A stretch of 64,000 bases of DNA from Leptospira ainazelensis (lineage in GTDB: Bacteria > Spirochaetota > Leptospiria > Leptospirales > Leptospiraceae), in NCBI RefSeq assembly GCF_016918785.1, contig NZ_JAFFPT010000027.1, positions 62,001 to 126,000 on the forward strand. The letters are read 5' to 3'. Position 1 is the first letter of the stretch. Each line of letters opens with the position of its first letter. The translations under genes and the position numbers were made by a program. The notes beneath the pieces were generated by a model, which worked only from the letters and a program-made list of their open reading frames with translations, did not search any database and had not been told where the DNA came from. This document shows positions 46,025 through 62,964 of the stretch, in pieces.

Positions 46025-47038
46025 TTAAACGGATGCATTTGACTTTAGATTAAAAGCGTTTGCAAGAAGGCGGTAAGAGCGAAGTCTATCCTCGAAATCG
46101 TACGTAATCGTAGTCAAAACCACCTCGTCCACATCATATTCTTCCACAATCTGAAGAATTTCCTCTTTTACCCGATCCGGAGTACCCGCTACCATTCTTC
46201 CCCGATTTTGTAAAATCACGGCTTTTTCATATTCGGTATATTCTGTTTGAATTACTTCCTCGTAAGACATCACACCTTCGCTGATTCCTTTTCCTATGTT
46301 CAACAACTGTCTATCCATAACCGTCCGTAACTCTTCCGCTTTTTTTTCGGTCTCAGCGCAAAGAACAAAAATTCCCAAACTCGCTTGAGGATAAGCCAAA
46401 GATTCAGACGGACGAAAGCGCTCTTTGTATGCTTTCACCGCGTTTGGTCCCCCGTGCGGATTGATAAAATGTGCAAAGGAAAGTGCTAAACCGAAATGAG
46501 CCGCGAGAAGCCCGCTCTCCCCGCTCGATGTAAGAATCCACAACTCGGGTATGGTTTCCGATTTTGGAATCGCCTTAACCTTTGTTTGAATCGAATCCTC
46601 TTCCGCACGATCGGTAAGAAAACACTGAAGATCCAAGAGTTGTTGTCCAAAATCGTTTCGAACAAATTGAGCACCCGGATTTAGAATAGATGCCGTCAAA
46701 CGATCGCTTCCGGAGGCTCTTCCTAAACCCAGATCGATTCTTCCGGGAAAGAGCGTTTCCAACATTCTAAAATTTTCGGCCACTTTCAAAGCGCTGTGAT
46801 TGGGAAGCATCACACCTCCCGCGCCGACGCGAATTCTTTCCGTTTCACCGGCAAGATGTGAAATCAAAACCTCGGGCGTGGAGCCCGCAAGTCCTTGAAT
46901 ATTATGATGTTCTGATACCCAAAAACGAGTAAAGCCGAGTTCGTCCGCGAGTTTAGCGAGTTCAATCGTTTCTAAGACCGCCTGTCTTGCGGAACCTCCT
47001 TTTCGGATAGGAGATTGATCCAAAACGCTTAATTTCAT
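46025..47038 (-). CDS. LLM-class (luciferase-like) flavin-dependent oxidoreductase
   Basis: 337 residues. Begins LSVLDQSPIRKGGSARQAVLET and continues with ELAKLADELGFTRFWVSEHHN, the luciferase-like TIM-barrel signature; later GAGGVMLPNHSALKVAENFRMLETLFPGRIDLGLGRASGSD. These are typical of the 'MsnO8-like' alkanal-monooxygenase-like group that uses reduced FMN supplied by another enzyme. Substrate unknown. Two bases downstream of the SDR gene, hence one operon; the pair may act in sequence on one compound. Confidence 0.92.
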   Translation of the reverse strand: MKLSVLDQSPIRKGGSARQAVLETIELAKLADELGFTRFWVSEHHNIQGLAGSTPEVLISHLAGETERIRVGAGGVMLPNHSALKVAENFRMLETLFPGRIDLGLGRASGSDRLTASILNPGAQFVRNDFGQQLLDLQCFLTDRAEEDSIQTKVKAIPKSETIPELWILTSSGESGLLAAHFGLALSFAHFINPHGGPNAVKAYKERFRPSESLAYPQASLGIFVLCAETEKKAEELRTVMDRQLLNIGKGISEGVMSYEEVIQTEYTEYEKAVILQNRGRMVAGTPDRVKEEILQIVEEYDVDEVVLTTITYDFEDRLRSYRLLANAFNLKSNASV

Positions 47039-47040
47039 AT

Positions 47041-47835
47041 TTAGAATGCCGACTTCACAACTCCCCCGTCTACTCGCATCGCGGCTCCGTTTGTACCGGA
47101 GGAAAGGGAACTCGAAAGATACGTAACTAAATTCGCGATTTCATCCACGTTTTCAAATCTTTGAAGAAGAGAAGAAGGACGTGCGTTTTTAAAAAACTCT
47201 TTTTCAACGGTTTCGGTGGAAACGTTCCGATTGACCGCCAGATTTTCGATAAATCCGCCGACTCCTTCGGAACGAGTCGGACCGGGTAACACTGAGTTTA
47301 CGGTAACGTTAGTTCCCTTTGTCAGCTCTGCGAGTCCCCTTGCAAGAGAAATCTGCGCGCTTTTTGTAACTCCATAGTGAATCATTTCTTCCGGGATTTG
47401 AATTCCGGATTCGCTGGAGATAAAAAGAATTCTTCCCCAATTCTTCTTTAACATTTTTGGAAGGTAGAATTTGGAAAGTCTTACACCGCTTAATAAATTG
47501 ATTTCCAAAAAACGAAACCAGTCTTCATCCGGAATTTCGATAAAATCCTTTGGTTCGAAAATTCCGACATTATTGATAAGAATATCGACCTCGGGAAGTT
47601 CTTTAAAAATCGAATCGATTTCCTTTTTTTTTCCGAAGTCGGCGATCACTCCTTTTACATCTCCTTTCGGAACCTCTTTTTTGAGTCGTTCGATCGCCTG
47701 ATCCACCCTCGATTCAGTTCTTCCGTTGATGAATACATTTGCACCTTCGTTTAGCAGTTGTTTTGCGATCGCAAATCCGATTCCCGCGGTGGAACCGGTG
47801 ACAAGAGCCTTTTTACCTTTCAACATGGTTTCCAT
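47041..47835 (-). CDS. Short-chain dehydrogenase/reductase
   Basis: 264 residues from the ATG at 47835 (GGAG 12 bases before); in-frame TTG at 47844 and ATG at 47826 are alternatives. NAD(P)-binding TGSTAGIGFAIA, NINGRTE-type loop (INGRTESR, suggests NADP), LINNVG, catalytic Ser in ISSESG, and YGVTKSAQ holding the active-site Tyr and Lys. C-terminus LSSGTNGAAMRVDGGVV is typical of FabG-like SDRs. It forms an operon with the LLM oxidoreductase. Confidence 0.93.
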   Translation of the reverse strand: METMLKGKKALVTGSTAGIGFAIAKQLLNEGANVFINGRTESRVDQAIERLKKEVPKGDVKGVIADFGKKKEIDSIFKELPEVDILINNVGIFEPKDFIEIPDEDWFRFLEINLLSGVRLSKFYLPKMLKKNWGRILFISSESGIQIPEEMIHYGVTKSAQISLARGLAELTKGTNVTVNSVLPGPTRSEGVGGFIENLAVNRNVSTETVEKEFFKNARPSSLLQRFENVDEIANLVTYLSSSLSSGTNGAAMRVDGGVVKSAF

Positions 47836-47964
47836 TAAATTCAATAACTCCGATTTCTTTAAGAATTAGACAAACTTTAGAATGAATGGAAATTAAAAAC
47901 GAAGAAATCTTTAGGACTTAGAGTGCCCTCTAAGCTATGAAAAATCGCATTATTTATAAAACTT

Positions 47965-48465
47965 TTACTTTCTTTCCGGTAATGAAAAAAAATCAGCCAA
48001 AGAATCAAACGCAAGCTCCATCTCAAATTCCAGATCGCTCTCAACGCTAACCTCGTCTCCATCTTCGTCCTCGTCTTCAAATTCATCACCGGGATAACCC
48101 TTGTGTTTGAGAAGATAAACCGCACACGGATCTTCGGAGTCATAAGTCGGAAATAAGACGAAATTATGGATAAAGTCGTCTTTACCAAACTTTGATTTCA
48201 ATTCGGCAAAAGCGATAGGTTCATCCGTATCCAGACCTTCTGCAATGGCGATCCGAATACTCTGATCGATCAATCCTCCCATCCGATTGCCTATGTCTTT
48301 GATCAGTTCGACTTCGAAGAGTTGGTTTGATTTTTTTTCAACGAATTCCTTTTTAGAAAAATTAATAAATTCTCCACTGAGTATCCTTTCGCTCAAAGGT
48401 GCGGGGAGAGTGGTTCCAAAGGCGGCCTGATAACAGTCTAAAAGATATTGATTTTTATCCTTCAC
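47965..48465 (-). CDS. Hypothetical acidic protein
   Basis: 166 residues from a GTG at 48465 that overlaps the upstream membrane-protein gene by 11 bp. No recognised family. The middle contains IKDIGNRMGGLIDQSIRIAIAEGLD; a strongly acidic patch (GDEFEDEDEDGDEVSVESDLE, about 125-145) precedes a hydrophobic amphipathic tail (MELAFDSLADFFSLPE) that faintly recalls the last helix of SMI1/KNR4-type immunity proteins. No signal peptide. Function unknown; the overlap suggests it works with the upstream membrane protein. Confidence 0.7.
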   Translation of the reverse strand: MKDKNQYLLDCYQAAFGTTLPAPLSERILSGEFINFSKKEFVEKKSNQLFEVELIKDIGNRMGGLIDQSIRIAIAEGLDTDEPIAFAELKSKFGKDDFIHNFVLFPTYDSEDPCAVYLLKHKGYPGDEFEDEDEDGDEVSVESDLEFEMELAFDSLADFFSLPERK

Positions 48466-49162
48466 TTACTTCTCCATCATATTCTAAATACGTCGACATT
48501 TCTTTTTGTAATTTCTTTTCAAGCAAACGAACCGCATAGAATCCGATATTCAAATGCCAGAAAAAAAGCGCAAAAGCGATCGTAAGATCCCGGCTCTGAA
48601 CAAATTCACCGGATGTATCATCTAACATCTTCAACCCCTTTGCTATCGACCACGTCCATTCATGATCCGTGATAAAAACGATCAAAGAAGGAAGAATGGA
48701 AAGAAAAACGGCGTTTCGTCTTGATTTTAAATCGAGCTTTTCCTGAAGAAAATTCTCCAAAATTTTGATTTCCAGAAAAGAAGAAAGGACGAGAAGAATC
48801 GAGTAGCGCAGAAAATCCATGACCGATTCCGGAAGAAAAAATTTAAATTTAAGAATATTCAAATAATTAAATATACTATAAAACGAATCAAAGAGGAAAA
48901 AGGATATATAAAAAAGCAAACTTGTTAGAATAAAGAACCGAACCTTTTCTTTCGATTCAATGTTTATTTTTGAAAAGGAGCGAAGGATCCAGAGAATCGC
49001 CCCTGCAAACGCAAAACCGGAAAAAATAATCGACATATAAGACGAGATCGGAGTCGATCGATCTCGACCAGCATCGAGAATTACATATCCGGAAGAAATG
49101 CCCGAACCCAATAAGATCCGGAGAACATGAAACCAGCGAGAAAAATTACTTTCTTCTTCCAT
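48455..49162 (-). CDS. Hypothetical integral membrane protein
   Basis: 235 residues, about six hydrophobic helices (for example SIIFSGFAFAGAILWIL, FFILTSLLFYISFFLF, LRYSILLVLSSFLEI, NAVFLSILPSLIVFI, LTIAFALFFWHLNIGFYAV) and a charged C-terminal tail. I do not recognise a family. Its stop overlaps the start of the acidic protein gene, so the two are probably expressed together. 128 bp downstream of the dut stop on the same strand. Confidence 0.75.
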   Translation of the reverse strand: MEEESNFSRWFHVLRILLGSGISSGYVILDAGRDRSTPISSYMSIIFSGFAFAGAILWILRSFSKINIESKEKVRFFILTSLLFYISFFLFDSFYSIFNYLNILKFKFFLPESVMDFLRYSILLVLSSFLEIKILENFLQEKLDLKSRRNAVFLSILPSLIVFITDHEWTWSIAKGLKMLDDTSGEFVQSRDLTIAFALFFWHLNIGFYAVRLLEKKLQKEMSTYLEYDGEVSEG

Positions 49163-49289
49163 CCCTTGCCTTTAAAAAATTTTCGATCCTTCGAAACTAT
49201 AAATTCAGAAAAGACAACAAATCATATCTTAGAATTCTCGATATTTTTCCTCGAGATCCTTTTTGGAGACGCTTTATAAGAAAGTAACG

Positions 49290-49727
49290 TTATACGCCCG
49301 TTGAACCGAATCCGCCACCACCTCTTTCAGTCTGGTCTGGAAATTCCGCGACGAGTTCCCACTCAGCATACCAGGTTTTTCGGATGAGCAATTGAGCGAT
49401 TCGCATCGCATGTTCCACAACAAAAGGAGAATCTCCTAAATTTAAGAGTGGAATCATCAATTCTCCTCTGTAATCGCTGTCAATCGTCCCGGGAGAATTC
49501 GGGATAAGAATTCGATTTTTAGTAGAGAAACCGGATCGCGGCCGAATCTCAAAATGGTATTCGGAAGGAATCGCAAAAGAAAGCCCGGTGGGAACCAAGG
49601 AAACTTTTCCCGGTTCGAGAATTAGATTCGAATCGAGACAAGCGTGTACGTCATAGCCGGCTGAATGAGTCGTTTGCAAGACGGGGAGTTCCGCGTTTGG
49701 TTTTAATTTTTTAACTGAGATTTTCAT
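49290..49727 (-). CDS. dut: dUTP diphosphatase
   Basis: 145 residues from the ATG at 49727; an in-frame ATG at 49760 would add 11 residues. All five trimeric dUTPase motifs are seen: SAGYDVHA, PRSGFSTKN, GTIDSDYRGEL, RIAQLLIRK and the C-terminal RGGGGFGSTG. It hydrolyses dUTP to dUMP, keeping uracil out of DNA and feeding thymidylate synthesis. Tandem array B lies immediately upstream and so sits in or beside its promoter region. Confidence 0.96.
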   Translation of the reverse strand: MKISVKKLKPNAELPVLQTTHSAGYDVHACLDSNLILEPGKVSLVPTGLSFAIPSEYHFEIRPRSGFSTKNRILIPNSPGTIDSDYRGELMIPLLNLGDSPFVVEHAMRIAQLLIRKTWYAEWELVAEFPDQTERGGGGFGSTGV

Positions 49728-49821
49728 GATTCCGCGAATCTCCTTTCCTAAATATTTCATTCTCTCCGAAAAGAGAATTCCATGTTTTCAGTCGGAATCT
49801 CGACAACAATCTTTAAAACAT

Positions 49822-50404
49822 TGGGATTAGGCGAACTTCGCATAAACCCCGCAAACCAACTGTGTCGGAGCTACGACATCACGCCTCACGGTAAAATACA
49901 CGAACTTCGCATAAACGCCACAGACCACCGTGTCGGAGCTAGGACCTCGGCTTTACATCGAAAATATACGAACTTCGTATAAACGCCCCGCAAATCAACT
50001 GCGTCGGAACTACGACATCGCGCCTCAAAGCAAAATACACGAACTTCGCATAAACCCCGCAAACCACCGTGTCGAAGCTACGACCTCGCGCCTCACAACA
50101 AAATACGCGAACTTCGCATAAACGCCGCAAACCACCGTGTCGGAACTACGACGTTGCGACTCACAACAAAATACGCGAACTTCGCATAAACCCCGCAAAC
50201 CACCCTGTCGGAACTACGACCTCGCGACTCACAACAAAATACACGAACTTCGCATAAACGCCCCACAAACCACCAAGTCGGAACTACGACCTCGGCTTTA
50301 CAGCAAAATATACGAACTTCGCATAAACCCTGCAAACCACCGTGTCGGAGCTACGACATCGCGCCTCACGGCAAAATATACGAACTTCGTATAAACGCCG
50401 ATCT
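49822..50404 (+). repeat. Tandem-repeat array B, nine units of 68-71 bp
   Basis: The core CGAACTTCG recurs at 49832, 49901, 49969, 50040, 50108, 50176, 50244, 50313 and 50381. A unit reads: CGAACTTCGCATAAACCCC, GCAAACCACCGTGTCGGA, ACTACGACCTCGCGCCTCAC, AACAAAATAC. Each unit holds two dyads, CGAA-C-TTCG and GTCGgaactaCGAC. In two units the flanks change together to give a longer palindrome (TATACGAACTTCGTATA at 49969 and 50381). Reading frames stay open through parts of the array but differ between units and show no conserved protein. Same family as array A; not CRISPR because the whole unit is conserved and no unique spacers exist. Confidence 0.9.
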
Positions 50405-50477
50405 TATCAAAGTTTCAAAGATATCTGGATTGATTTTTAAAAAGGGAATTCGAGCCCAAGGGAGCTTTGGAAAGAAA

Positions 50478-51764
50478 TTAAAGAGAGAACAATTTCCCGA
50501 CGGCTTTTTCTTCTTTCGCGCCAAGATTTCCTAACGCGGAAAGATGAAGTTTCGGGACTCCAAAAACGGATTTCGCAAAAAGGTTGAGATCATCCAAAGT
50601 GATCGAATAGATCTCTTTTACCCTTTCTTCAAAAGTATAATTTCTTCCATAATAGAGTTCCATGAGAGCGATCGTGTTCATTCGGGACTCTGTCTGCTCA
50701 TAACTAATAGAAAGAGTTCCTTCGTGATTGGTTTGAGCGTCCCTCAATTCCTTTTCGGTGATCCCATGATCCAAAATCGATTTAAGTTCATCGCTAATCG
50801 TTTCCATACATGTGATGAATTTATCCTTCGAAGTGGAACATACGATGCTGTTGATCCCGACATCCGCATACGAAGAAGGATACGCCGTAATCTGGTAACA
50901 AAGACCCTTTTCTTCTCTGACCTTCTGAAAAAGTCTGGAAGACGTCCCTCCACCTAAGATATGAGTGAACAAACTGGCCTTCGAAGCGTTGTGGAATTCT
51001 CTCTGAAAACCTTCACCGCCTAGAATGAAATAAACCTGTTCCAACTTTTTCTTTTTTGGAAAGTATCCCCATTTTTTTTTGGGAAGAATCAAACCGTTCC
51101 CTTCCTGTTTTTTCTTTCTCGTTTTGCTGAAATGTTTTCCGGCAACGGCGAAAATTTCCTCGGGTTCGAAATTACCCGAGATAGAAAGAAACATATTTTC
51201 GGTGTGATAGTTCGTATCATAGAACTCTAATAGACTTTTATGACTTACTTTGGAAATGGACTCTCTCGTTCCTATAATGTCTCGTCCCAAAGGATTCTTA
51301 GGAAAAAAATTCTGATAGTAGAAGTCGTGGATATAATCTTCGGGAGAATCTTCGTAGCCCTGCAATTCTTCCAAAATCACACCGGCCTCGTTTTCGATAT
51401 CCGATTGTTTGAGGAGAGGTTCATAGATCATTTCGGATAACAATTCCAAACCGAGATCGAGGTGTTTACCGGCAACGGTAACGTGAAAGTATGTATATTC
51501 TCTGGAAGTCGCTGCGTTTGTAAAACCGCCGACTCTTTCGATATCTTCGGCCTGTTCTTTTGCGGTGCGTTTCTCCGTGTCTTTGAAGAGCATATGCTCT
51601 AAAAAGTGACAGTAGCCTGCGTTCTTCGGAGATTCGTGTCTGGATCCGACTCGGACAAAAACGCCGGCTGAAACACTGACTGTATGGGGTGCTTTTTGAA
51701 AGAGGACCGTAATGCCCCCGGGAAGAACTTTCCTATAGACTTGCTGTGAAGGTTCTTGCTCCAA
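50478..51764 (-). CDS. M16 family zinc peptidase (insulinase/MPP-like)
   Basis: 428 residues. Inverted zinc motif HFLEH at about 58-62 with the distal Glu in the following helix (NEAGVILEELQGYEDSPEDY), and the C-terminal half opens GGGTSSRLFQKVREEKGLCYQI, the other half-barrel signature. The start is a TTG at 51764, 14 bp after the pnp stop, without a ribosome-binding site; translation is probably coupled to pnp. Members of this bacterial group (PqqL/YmxG-like), often next to pnp, cleave short unfolded peptides. The pnp-M16 neighbour pair is common in bacteria. Confidence 0.93.
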   Translation of the reverse strand: MEQEPSQQVYRKVLPGGITVLFQKAPHTVSVSAGVFVRVGSRHESPKNAGYCHFLEHMLFKDTEKRTAKEQAEDIERVGGFTNAATSREYTYFHVTVAGKHLDLGLELLSEMIYEPLLKQSDIENEAGVILEELQGYEDSPEDYIHDFYYQNFFPKNPLGRDIIGTRESISKVSHKSLLEFYDTNYHTENMFLSISGNFEPEEIFAVAGKHFSKTRKKKQEGNGLILPKKKWGYFPKKKKLEQVYFILGGEGFQREFHNASKASLFTHILGGGTSSRLFQKVREEKGLCYQITAYPSSYADVGINSIVCSTSKDKFITCMETISDELKSILDHGITEKELRDAQTNHEGTLSISYEQTESRMNTIALMELYYGRNYTFEERVKEIYSITLDDLNLFAKSVFGVPKLHLSALGNLGAKEEKAVGKLFSL

Positions 51765-51778
51765 GGGTGTTGAAATGG

Positions 51779-53878
<2,100 letters not shown>

Positions 53879-53889
53879 ATCGGACTCGC

Positions 53890-54156
<267 letters not shown>

Positions 54157-54208
54157 ATCGTGAATATACCTTTTTACCATTTTTCAAGTCATAGGCCCCC
54201 CTTTAAAG

Positions 54209-55138
54209 CTAATTTTTAGGGAAGACTCTTAAATATTTATAATCCAACTCGTGAATTCCATGTTCTTCTTTTTTACACCAGGCAAGAATCTCCCCTTCGG
54301 GGGAAACGAGCAAAAATTCGGTCGGAGGAATCCATTCCAACTTTGTCTTTCTTCCATTGAGGACGTTTCGAACTTCAGTTCCGGGAATCTCGAGGGTTGG
54401 GAATTCTAAGATGGCTTCCGGAGGATGAATTTTGACCTTTCCTTCCAAAAGATTCTCATAAGAATCCGCTTGGTTCAGATGGATCTTTCCGATACTCGTG
54501 CGAACCAGTCTTTCCAGACGAAGCGGAAACCCCGCTCGATCAGAGATATCCATCACGATTTTTCGGATATAAGTTCCCGCGGAAACTCGGATCTTAAACT
54601 GAATCGATTCCGCGCTAAAATTCCCAAGCTCATACTGATAGATCCGAATTTTTCGGACCGCCGGGACCAGCGCCACACCTTCTCGAAAAAGGTCGGATCT
54701 TCTCCGTCCATTCACCTTGAGAGCCGAAACGTCGGGGGCCTCTTGGGTTTCCCAGGTAGGAACCTCGAGAAAAAGTTCCTTCAGGAGATTTTGATTTTCT
54801 TGGAACCAGGCGGCGGTTTGCTCCTTGGGAAGGGATTCTAAGATTTCCCCTTCTTTATCACCGGAGTCGGTGGATTCTCCCGGTTTTACCCAGGCTTCGT
54901 AGGATTTTTCTTTTTCTAAGAATACGCTGGAAAAACTCGTACAACTTCCTATAGGAAGAATCATGAGTCCGCTCGCCGCTCGATCGAGTGTTCCCGTGTG
55001 ACCGACTTTTTTTAAACTGAGTTTTTTACGGGCTACCACCACAAGATCCGAAGAAGTCATTCCCTCGGGTTTGTGAATGAGTAAGAATCCGGACTCAGTC
55101 CGGCTGGGTTGGCTTTCTGGTAAGTCTGAGTGATTCAT
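54209..55138 (-). CDS. truB: tRNA pseudouridine(55) synthase
   Basis: 309 residues from the ATG at 55138, which lies 44 bp inside the rbfA 3' end; a longer frame to 55162 is less likely. Motifs: GFLLIHKPEGMTSSDLV, VGHTGTLDRAASGLMILPIG with the catalytic Asp, and SAGTYIRKIVMDI. 'TLDRAASGLM' departs from the usual 'TLDPLATGVL', but the Asp and GHTG are kept. It makes pseudouridine-55 in the T-loop of tRNA. Confidence 0.95.
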   Translation of the reverse strand: MNHSDLPESQPSRTESGFLLIHKPEGMTSSDLVVVARKKLSLKKVGHTGTLDRAASGLMILPIGSCTSFSSVFLEKEKSYEAWVKPGESTDSGDKEGEILESLPKEQTAAWFQENQNLLKELFLEVPTWETQEAPDVSALKVNGRRRSDLFREGVALVPAVRKIRIYQYELGNFSAESIQFKIRVSAGTYIRKIVMDISDRAGFPLRLERLVRTSIGKIHLNQADSYENLLEGKVKIHPPEAILEFPTLEIPGTEVRNVLNGRKTKLEWIPPTEFLLVSPEGEILAWCKKEEHGIHELDYKYLRVFPKN

Positions 55139-55448
55139 CCAAACTCTGAATGTATTCCTCATCCCAGAGGAACTGAATTCTTGGCGCGATTCTTAAACTT
55201 AACTTTCCCGATAACGTCGTCTGAAACACTCCGGCGGCGCTATTGAGTCCCGCCAGAACCTTGATCTGCTTTTTCGGGGTGCAGATCGCGGTTACAAAAA
55301 TCCGCATATTCTTTCCGTCTTCGGAGATTTCCGCTCTGTGAACTGAAATCATATGAACTCTCGGATCCTTGATCTTTCCGGAAAGGATCATCATCGCGAC
55401 GGTGCGAACCGCTTCCGCTTCGATTTTTTTTCTTCGGATCGGATTCAC
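55095..55448 (-). CDS. rbfA: Ribosome-binding factor A
   Basis: 117 residues from a GTG at 55448. KH-like fold with IRRKKIEAEAVRTVAMMILSGKIKDPRVHMISV and the family-specific tail RIAPRIQFLWDEEYIQ. It helps mature the 30S subunit. Located between infB and truB as in many bacteria, overlapping truB. Confidence 0.95.
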   Translation of the reverse strand: MNPIRRKKIEAEAVRTVAMMILSGKIKDPRVHMISVHRAEISEDGKNMRIFVTAICTPKKQIKVLAGLNSAAGVFQTTLSGKLSLRIAPRIQFLWDEEYIQSLDESLRLTRKPTQPD

Positions 55449-55463
55449 AGTCCGTTACCCCGG

Positions 55464-58177
<2,714 letters not shown>

Positions 58178-58187
58178 CCCTGGCTTT

Positions 58188-58237
58188 CCGGAGTCACTTA
58201 AAAGCTCCGGCTCTGAGAAAAACCCATTCGGGTTTTC

Positions 58238-58241
<4 letters not shown>
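58188..58241 (-). promoter_or_regulatory. Two hairpins at the nusA-infB junction
   Basis: CTGAGAAAAACCC / GGGTTTTCTCAG (58213-58241, four-base loop, one bulge) overlaps the nusA stop, and CCGGAG / CTCCGG (58188-58210) follows it in the transcribed direction. Neither has a T-run, so an attenuation or RNA-processing role within the operon is more likely than full termination. Confidence 0.5.
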
Positions 58242-60122
<1,881 letters not shown>

Positions 60123-60157
60123 ACCCCGGCCTTATAGAGAGAAAACTCACAAATGAT

Positions 60158-60191
<34 letters not shown>

Positions 60192-60321
60192 AATTTGGCT
60201 ACAGTGTAAAGTAAAAAAAGCCACGGATTCCGCGAGCGATTGAATTCCTTGGATTATTGCTTGTTTTCCAATCGATCCATTGGAATGGTATCGTTACATT
60301 CCCAGATCCAACCAGGTTTTC

Positions 60322-61488
60322 ATGAGAAATCTCAATCCAATCTCCCGCATCCGCTCCCATAAGAGAAGAATTTCGATTCTTTCTTTTGGAATCGTTTTGA
60401 TCCTCGTTGCAATTGCAAGTTGCACCCGATTCAAAGTGGACAATTACAATTCTTATCTTTATGGAAGAATCAAGTTAGGCAATACTCTCGCGGACGTTCA
60501 GGCAAAAATTTTGAACGGAGTTCCGACCAATCTTCCGCAGACGTTGCCCGTTGTTGGAGGCAAGATCTACGTCCCCGACTTCGAACAATCCTTGTTAAAA
60601 GTTTTCGCAACGGACGGGGAATTAAAATTCATATTAGGAACTTTGAAGGAGAAAGTCGGAGATAAATACAAGTTGATCCCGGCAAAGATAGGAAAGATCG
60701 GACTTGTTGCGGTGAACGGTGACGAAGACATTTATCTTCAATCCAGAACCGGAAAAGAAGAACAACCCAAAGTGGATCCCGCGACCGAAGACATTTTTTT
60801 AAAGAAGAGCGGCTCGTTTGATACGGAATACAGAGAGGCAACCCCTTCCGCCATTCTTCACTTTTCAGACGCTGGAAAATTATTAAATACGATCTATGTC
60901 GAAGGAACGAACGGAAACACTCCTTTCGGCTATATCGAAAGAATGGAAACCGGAGAAGACGATCTCCTTTTTGTGTTTCACAAGTCGAACGGTGAAATGA
61001 AACTTTCAGTATACGAAAAAGGCGCTTTGTTACGATCGATCGGGGCTTCCAATTTTTCGGACGTCGTCTCGGATTCTGATTCGACTCAGGTGCGTTTAGA
61101 GACGATTCTTCCGCATCTGGAAGGAAAATACGCGGTCGCTTCGTTTAGCATTTTTGATAAGAAGAATTCCCGTTTTAAATCCAGAAAGATCTTTAAATAC
61201 GACTTCGAAACAAAGTCAGCGACTCCGATCAAAGAAATCCAGGATCCTTCCGAGTCTTTGTATTGGATCTTAAAGGATAACAACTTCTTTCTCTGGGAAA
61301 CCGAAACCGAAGAGGAAAGTTCAATTCGTCTTCAAGTTCACGACGACGAAGGAAATCACGTAAACAATATCCGACTCAACTATCTTCCTCCGAGAGGTCT
61401 TTGGAGAGAAACCTGGATGGATCTGAACGACGAGATCTATTCCGCAAGAATCAAATCCGGGTATCTGGAAATTCATAAATGGAAATAA
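60322..61488 (+). CDS. Putative lipoprotein with propeller-like repeats
   Basis: 388 residues from the ATG at 60322; an in-frame TTG at 60280 would place the signal segment too far in. Signal peptide [18 protein letters not shown] ends in a spirochaetal lipobox (AIASC). The rest resembles a bacterial beta-propeller made of repeated strands ([84 protein letters not shown]). No enzyme motifs. Its stop overlaps the next gene by 10 bp. Expected to be a lipid-anchored envelope protein; partner unknown. Confidence 0.82.
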   Translation: MRNLNPISRIRSHKRRISILSFGIVLILVAIASCTRFKVDNYNSYLYGRIKLGNTLADVQAKILNGVPTNLPQTLPVVGGKIYVPDFEQSLLKVFATDGELKFILGTLKEKVGDKYKLIPAKIGKIGLVAVNGDEDIYLQSRTGKEEQPKVDPATEDIFLKKSGSFDTEYREATPSAILHFSDAGKLLNTIYVEGTNGNTPFGYIERMETGEDDLLFVFHKSNGEMKLSVYEKGALLRSIGASNFSDVVSDSDSTQVRLETILPHLEGKYAVASFSIFDKKNSRFKSRKIFKYDFETKSATPIKEIQDPSESLYWILKDNNFFLWETETEEESSIRLQVHDDEGNHVNNIRLNYLPPRGLWRETWMDLNDEIYSARIKSGYLEIHKWK

Positions 61489-62963
61489 GGTTTTCCGAAT
61501 ATTCAGAACCTCTGTTTGACGATCAAGAAAGCAGGGATCTGGATCGGAAAACGATCGTAGAATTCGGAATTTCGGGCTCTCATCTCATGGGCTTTGCGGC
61601 CCTTTCTATCTATCAACAATATCGAAAAAAGATCCTTTGGGCGGATTCCGTCTATATTCTTTGCGGAAACGGAAACAACGGTGGTGACGGGCTCGCCCTC
61701 GCCTTTTTTCTGATCCAGGAAGAAAAAGAATCCAAAGTTTTTTTAAAAGAAGGAACTCTTTCCGAAGAATCGGAATATTATAAAAATCTGTTTTTGCGAT
61801 CCGGAGGGAAAATTCTAAATTTAGAATCCGACCCGCTTTTGTTCGAAGGCGAGAACATCTGCATCATCGACGCGCTTTTGGGAACGGGTTTTCAACCTCC
61901 GATCCGGGAACCCTACGCTTCTCTTTTTGAAATAATCCAAAGACAAAAAAAAAGAAGCCCGAAGAGAACTTTTATCCTGAGCATCGACGTAGTTTCCGGT
62001 TTTTCGGAAGAATCCGCTCTACCTTTCGAAGTCGATGCGTTAGCCGAAATTGGAATGAAAAAATGGAGAAATCGTTTTTTACCAAACGAAATCAGAAAAA
62101 CATTCCATAGAATCGGATTTCCGATCTCGCAGAAAAGAGATTCCGATCCGGATTCTAAGATTAAAAAAACTCTTTGGAAAAGAATTCCGGATTCTTCTTT
62201 GAAAAAGTCGTTAAAAAGAGAGGAAGATTCCCACAAATACAAAAACGGTTCTTTGCTTTTGATCGGGGGTTCTCAAGGACTGACGGGGGCAGCATTGTCT
62301 TCGGTTCTCGCATTTCACGAGTTAGGCGGTGGAATTTCTTTGCTCCTGAGTCCTTCCGCAAAAACGGTTCGTTCCGTTTTAAAAAAAGATCCTTCTTTGA
62401 TGGTGGATGAGATCGGGGATTCTTCCCAAATTCTTTCCAGACCCTTTGTCCAAAAGGCTTCCGTTTTTTTATTCGGTCCCGGCTTAAAACCGGAAGAATG
62501 TCCGGTTTTGGATCTGCCAAAAGACAAATTTTGCGTATTAGACGCCGGGGCCATCGGCGTATACAAAGATAAAATTCTCCATGAGAAGGTTTTGATAACC
62601 CCGCATACGGGTGAATTGGAAATGCTTCTAAACTCGAAAATTAAAAACGTCTCGGATGGAATTTCACTACTAAAAGATTATACGAGATCCTTTCGAGTTT
62701 ATATCCTCTGGAAAAGACATTCATCTTTCCTAATAGACCCTAATGGAAATTTATTTTTTTGGGAAAAAACGGAACCGAAATTGGCCGTGATGGGAACGGG
62801 AGATCTTTTAGCGGGAATCTTGGCGTTTTTTCTTTCGAGAGGTTTTGCGATTCCGAACGCTACTCAACTTTCCTTTTCATTATTGACGAACGCCGCGAGA
62901 AGATCCAAAAACTTTCCGACGGCTTCGGGGATTCGGAAACGTTTACAAAAGGGAGGAAATTAA
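61479..62963 (+). CDS. nnr: Bifunctional NAD(P)H-hydrate epimerase / ADP-dependent dehydratase
   Basis: 494 residues. N-terminal YjeF epimerase domain (about 1-225) with [18 protein letters not shown] and [13 protein letters not shown]-terminal ribokinase-like dehydratase (about 230-494) with [41 protein letters not shown] and the ATP/ADP site [18 protein letters not shown]. It repairs damaged NAD(P)HX. Starts within the 3' end of the lipoprotein gene; GGGAGG at its own 3' end serves the next gene. Confidence 0.95.
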   Translation: MEIRFSEYSEPLFDDQESRDLDRKTIVEFGISGSHLMGFAALSIYQQYRKKILWADSVYILCGNGNNGGDGLALAFFLIQEEKESKVFLKEGTLSEESEYYKNLFLRSGGKILNLESDPLLFEGENICIIDALLGTGFQPPIREPYASLFEIIQRQKKRSPKRTFILSIDVVSGFSEESALPFEVDALAEIGMKKWRNRFLPNEIRKTFHRIGFPISQKRDSDPDSKIKKTLWKRIPDSSLKKSLKREEDSHKYKNGSLLLIGGSQGLTGAALSSVLAFHELGGGISLLLSPSAKTVRSVLKKDPSLMVDEIGDSSQILSRPFVQKASVFLFGPGLKPEECPVLDLPKDKFCVLDAGAIGVYKDKILHEKVLITPHTGELEMLLNSKIKNVSDGISLLKDYTRSFRVYILWKRHSSFLIDPNGNLFFWEKTEPKLAVMGTGDLLAGILAFFLSRGFAIPNATQLSFSLLTNAARRSKNFPTASGIRKRLQKGGN

Positions 62964-62964
62964 A

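Noticed and set aside
49822..50404. CRISPR array
   Set aside because: Whole 68-71 bp units are similar, with no unique spacers, and no cas genes are near.
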